DNA of 12,516 nucleotides from Patescibacteria group bacterium. GTDB lineage: Bacteria > Patescibacteriota > Kazan-3B-28 > UBA10110. The notes under the pieces are model-generated. The model was not told the DNA's origin. It made no database searches and was given only the letters and a program-made list of their open reading frames with translations. Numbering within the stretch: the stretch's first letter is position 1; the number at the start of each line of letters is the position of its first letter. A program made the translations under genes and the position numbers. The stretch lies in the NCBI GenBank assembly GCA_003524745.1, contig DQGN01000014.1, forward strand, positions 1 through 12,516. Direction: 5' to 3'. Shown piece by piece: positions 10,538 through 12,516 of this stretch.

Positions 10538-12295
10538 TTCAGGGTTAGAAAAAGACTTAGCCAAGAATTACAACAAACCCACCAACTTTTGCGCTGGTTG
10601 TCTGGCAGTCACCGCGCTGGTTTTATTGGGTTAGCTTTGTTGAAGGTATTTGCCAGCAGATTTTCTCGGGCCGAAAAATTAACCATGGCCGGTTTGTTGG
10701 TGCTGATAGTGCTGGCGCTGGGCGGGTTAGCCATTTGGCGCGAACAAGTTGGTGTGGAGCGCCCATTGCCGGGCGGTGTATTTGTCGAAGGCGTCATTGG
10801 CAAACCGCAAATTATTAACCCCTTATATGCCCGCGCTAACACCGTGGAAGACGATTTGGTCAAATTGATTTTCGCAGGATTGGTCAAAACTAATCCATCC
10901 CGAGAATTTATCCCGGATTTGGCGGAAAGTTGGGAAGTGCAAAATAAAGGCAAAACCTACGTCTTCAAACTGCGCGAAAATCTGAAATGGCAAGATGGCG
11001 AGAAATTAGATGCTGATGATGTTGTTTTTACTATCCAAGTTATGCAAAACGAAGCCTACACCGGCCCCTATCGCACCGATTGGTTAAGCGTGACGGCCAC
11101 AGCGGTGGATGACAGAACGGTCAAAATCGACTTACCCGATCCTTCAACTTTCTTTTTGGCTAAAACAACTATCGGCATTATCCCCTCACATTTGTTCGCA
11201 CTATTGCCCGTAGCGGGGATCGGCGAGCCGACCAATAATACTGCTCCCATCGGAGCCGGACCCTATCAATTTAGCCAAACATCCGGCCAAGAAGCCATTA
11301 GTTTAGAACCTAACCAGTATTATTATGCGGGCACTCCCCTAATTGATAAAATTGTTTTTGTCTCATTTGATAGCGAAAAAGAATTATTAACTGCCTTAGC
11401 CAACGGCAACATTACTGCCGGAGGATTTTCTGGCGCTATTCCCACCGAAGATCTCCTGTTGCCCAGTTCGCATCAATATATTTATCCTCTGCCGCAATAT
11501 CGAGCAGTTTTCTTCAATCAATTTGGTGAAAACAAAGCGATTATTGCGGATGTAGATGTGCGTCAAGCGCTGGCTTATGCCACCAATAAAGAAAAAATTA
11601 TTAAAGAGGTAGCGGGCGGGAATGCCGAAATAGTTAACAGCCCGATTTTATCCGGTTTTTGGGGGAATCTGCCCGATGTAAAAACTTATAATTATGATTT
11701 GGGCGCTGCCGCCAATGTCCTCACTAAAGCCGGCTGGAAAGATACAGATAATGATAAGGTTTTAGAGAAAAACAAACAAAGATTGGCATTTACCGTCACT
11801 TTTAAGGACGATAAAACCAACGCTTTGATGGCGGATATATTGAAAGAAGGTTGGCAGGCGATTGGGGCCGAAGTTAATTTAAATCCAGTCAACTCGAATG
11901 ATTTAATCAACACCATCATTCGTCCGCGTAATTATGAAGTGTTGATCTTCGGCCAAAACTTGGGAGCCGATTCTGATCCGTATGCCTATTGGCATAGCAG
12001 CCAAACTGCTGACCCGGGGTTGGCGCTATCGTTGATGTACGACAAAGATATTGATAATCCGTTAGAAATGGCGCGCTTATCTTCGGATTTGGGCCGGGCG
12101 ATTAGTTATTATCACAGCTTCCAAAATGCTTTTGCCAAAACTGTGCCCGCTATCCTGTTGTATCGTCCCAATTACACTTATTTGGTAGATGCTAAAGTTA
12201 AAGGCACCACGGAGTCGATTAATATCAGCAGCACCCCTGATCGGTTTATGAATATCGAAAAATGGTACATCCGCTCCCGCAAAACTCTGCAGTAG
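10535..12295 (+). CDS. membrane-anchored oligopeptide-binding protein (SBP_bac_5)
   Basis: A large ABC-type solute-binding protein of the DppA/OppA family (about 586 residues from the ATT start). It has a basic cytoplasmic lead of about 50 residues, a membrane helix (about 50-68, TMAGLLVLIVLALGGLAIW) and then the binding domain. Family features are GVIGKPQIINPLYARANTV, LVKLIFAGLVKTNPSREFIP, PDLAESWEVQNKGKTYVFKL, LKWQDGEKLDADDVVFT, DVDVRQALAYATNKE and the late YEVLIFGQNLG stretch. It has an uncleaved anchor in place of a lipoprotein signal, which I recall as common for CPR homologues. The start is uncertain: ATT at 10535 has the only good SD; TTG at 10484 would overlap secG by 38 nt; TTG at 10589 and the ATG at 10685 lack an SD, and the ATG would remove the cytoplasmic lead and begin at the helix. 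No permease or ATPase partner is in the window. It may capture peptides for uptake or sense them. Confidence 0.88.
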   Translation: MFRVRKRLSQELQQTHQLLRWLSGSHRAGFIGLALLKVFASRFSRAEKLTMAGLLVLIVLALGGLAIWREQVGVERPLPGGVFVEGVIGKPQIINPLYARANTVEDDLVKLIFAGLVKTNPSREFIPDLAESWEVQNKGKTYVFKLRENLKWQDGEKLDADDVVFTIQVMQNEAYTGPYRTDWLSVTATAVDDRTVKIDLPDPSTFFLAKTTIGIIPSHLFALLPVAGIGEPTNNTAPIGAGPYQFSQTSGQEAISLEPNQYYYAGTPLIDKIVFVSFDSEKELLTALANGNITAGGFSGAIPTEDLLLPSSHQYIYPLPQYRAVFFNQFGENKAIIADVDVRQALAYATNKEKIIKEVAGGNAEIVNSPILSGFWGNLPDVKTYNYDLGAAANVLTKAGWKDTDNDKVLEKNKQRLAFTVTFKDDKTNALMADILKEGWQAIGAEVNLNPVNSNDLINTIIRPRNYEVLIFGQNLGADSDPYAYWHSSQTADPGLALSLMYDKDIDNPLEMARLSSDLGRAISYYHSFQNAFAKTVPAILLYRPNYTYLVDAKVKGTTESINISSTPDRFMNIEKWYIRSRKTLQ

Positions 12296-12362
12296 TTGTC
12301 AGTATCAGGTATCAAGCAAGAATAGATTATTCCCCGTTTGGCCCATTTGATCTAGTTGGATA

Positions 12363-12408
12363 ACCAAAGAACTCCTATCCATTTTTAGATGAATAAAAGT
12401 TCTTTGGT
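12363..12408 (-). repeat. 11-bp inverted repeat reaching into the tRNA 3' end
   Basis: ACCAAAGAACT (12363-12373) and AGTTCTTTGGT (12398-12408) are perfectly complementary around a 24-nt loop. The right arm contains the encoded CCA end of the tRNA. There is no U tract after the stem on the minus strand, so it is not a classic terminator; it could steer 3' processing. Confidence 0.45.
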
Positions 12409-12488
12409 GGGCAAGGTGGGATTCGAACCCACAAGCCTTGCGGCAAAGGATTTTAAGTCCTTCGTGTATACCATTCCACCACCCAGGC
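12405..12488 (-). tRNA. tRNA-Leu (anticodon UAA), acceptor stem poorly paired
   Basis: On the minus strand the D arm (GTG, loop with GG, CAC), the anticodon arm (AAGGA, loop CTTAAAA, TCCTT; anticodon TAA at 12455 to 12453), the long variable arm of tRNA-Leu (GCC-GCAA-GGC) and the T arm (GTGGG, TTCGAAT, CCCAC) are all intact, and A-CCA is encoded. The two acceptor strands, GCCTGGG and CTTGCCC, pair badly: G1-C72 and G7-C66 are normal, positions 4-6 are G-U pairs and positions 2 and 3 are C-C mismatches. It may be an edited, damaged or recombined tRNA, or an assembly error. Its type is clear; whether it is functional is not. Confidence 0.85.
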
Positions 12489-12516
12489 AGTTGTGAGGCG
12501 TCGGCGAGAATTGCAC

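Overview
The window looks like chromosomal DNA of a small-genome bacterium, most likely a member of the Patescibacteria (CPR). This is inferred from the half-length (six-helix) MFS protein, the split MacB-type exporter with a very large coiled-coil adaptor, the membrane-anchored SBP_bac_5 protein next to secG, tight gene packing, and the near absence of Shine-Dalgarno (SD) sequences before most genes. No outer-membrane gene is visible. Base composition is roughly balanced. Of 14 complete coding sequences, 12 stop with TAA, two (rpmI and the SBP gene) with TAG and none with TGA. No gene needs TGA as a sense codon, so the standard bacterial code fits.

Layout. Positions 1-32 hold the first codons of a minus-strand gene that runs off the left edge, with its own promoter, a palindrome at the transcription start and a strong SD. 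Positions 248-695 hold a complete small plus-strand unit: promoter, structured leader, strong SD, a 64-residue orphan protein and a terminator. On the minus strand follow a six-helix MFS protein (852-1484) and a membrane-anchored four-cysteine protein (1566-1997), each end marked by a hairpin. Then comes a minus-strand housekeeping cluster read right to left: bactofilin, a diacylglycerol-kinase-like protein with altered active-site motifs, infC, rpmI and rplT. The infC-rpmI spacer carries a long perfect inverted repeat that pairs into the rpmI start codon, suggesting autogenous control by L20. A divergent promoter pair (4635-4744) separates this cluster from a plus-strand export operon: HlyD/MacA-type adaptor, MacB/LolD-type ATPase and MacB/FtsX-type permease, ending in a terminator near 8350.

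Positions 8292-8908 contain no convincing gene but are full of palindromes and short repeats, resembling dispersed intergenic repeat debris. Next is a minus-strand gene (8909-10111) for an exported 400-residue protein with a gapless 57-residue internal duplication. Divergently on the plus strand follow secG and a large membrane-anchored oligopeptide-binding protein whose best SD points to an ATT start. The right end holds a minus-strand tRNA-Leu(UAA) with a poorly paired acceptor stem, whose CCA end lies inside an 11-bp inverted repeat.

I see no CRISPR array, transposase, phage gene or named defence system. The least explained material is the two orphan proteins (403-597 and 8909-10111), the altered kinase, the infC-rpmI RNA structure, the palindromic 0.6-kb spacer and the odd tRNA.
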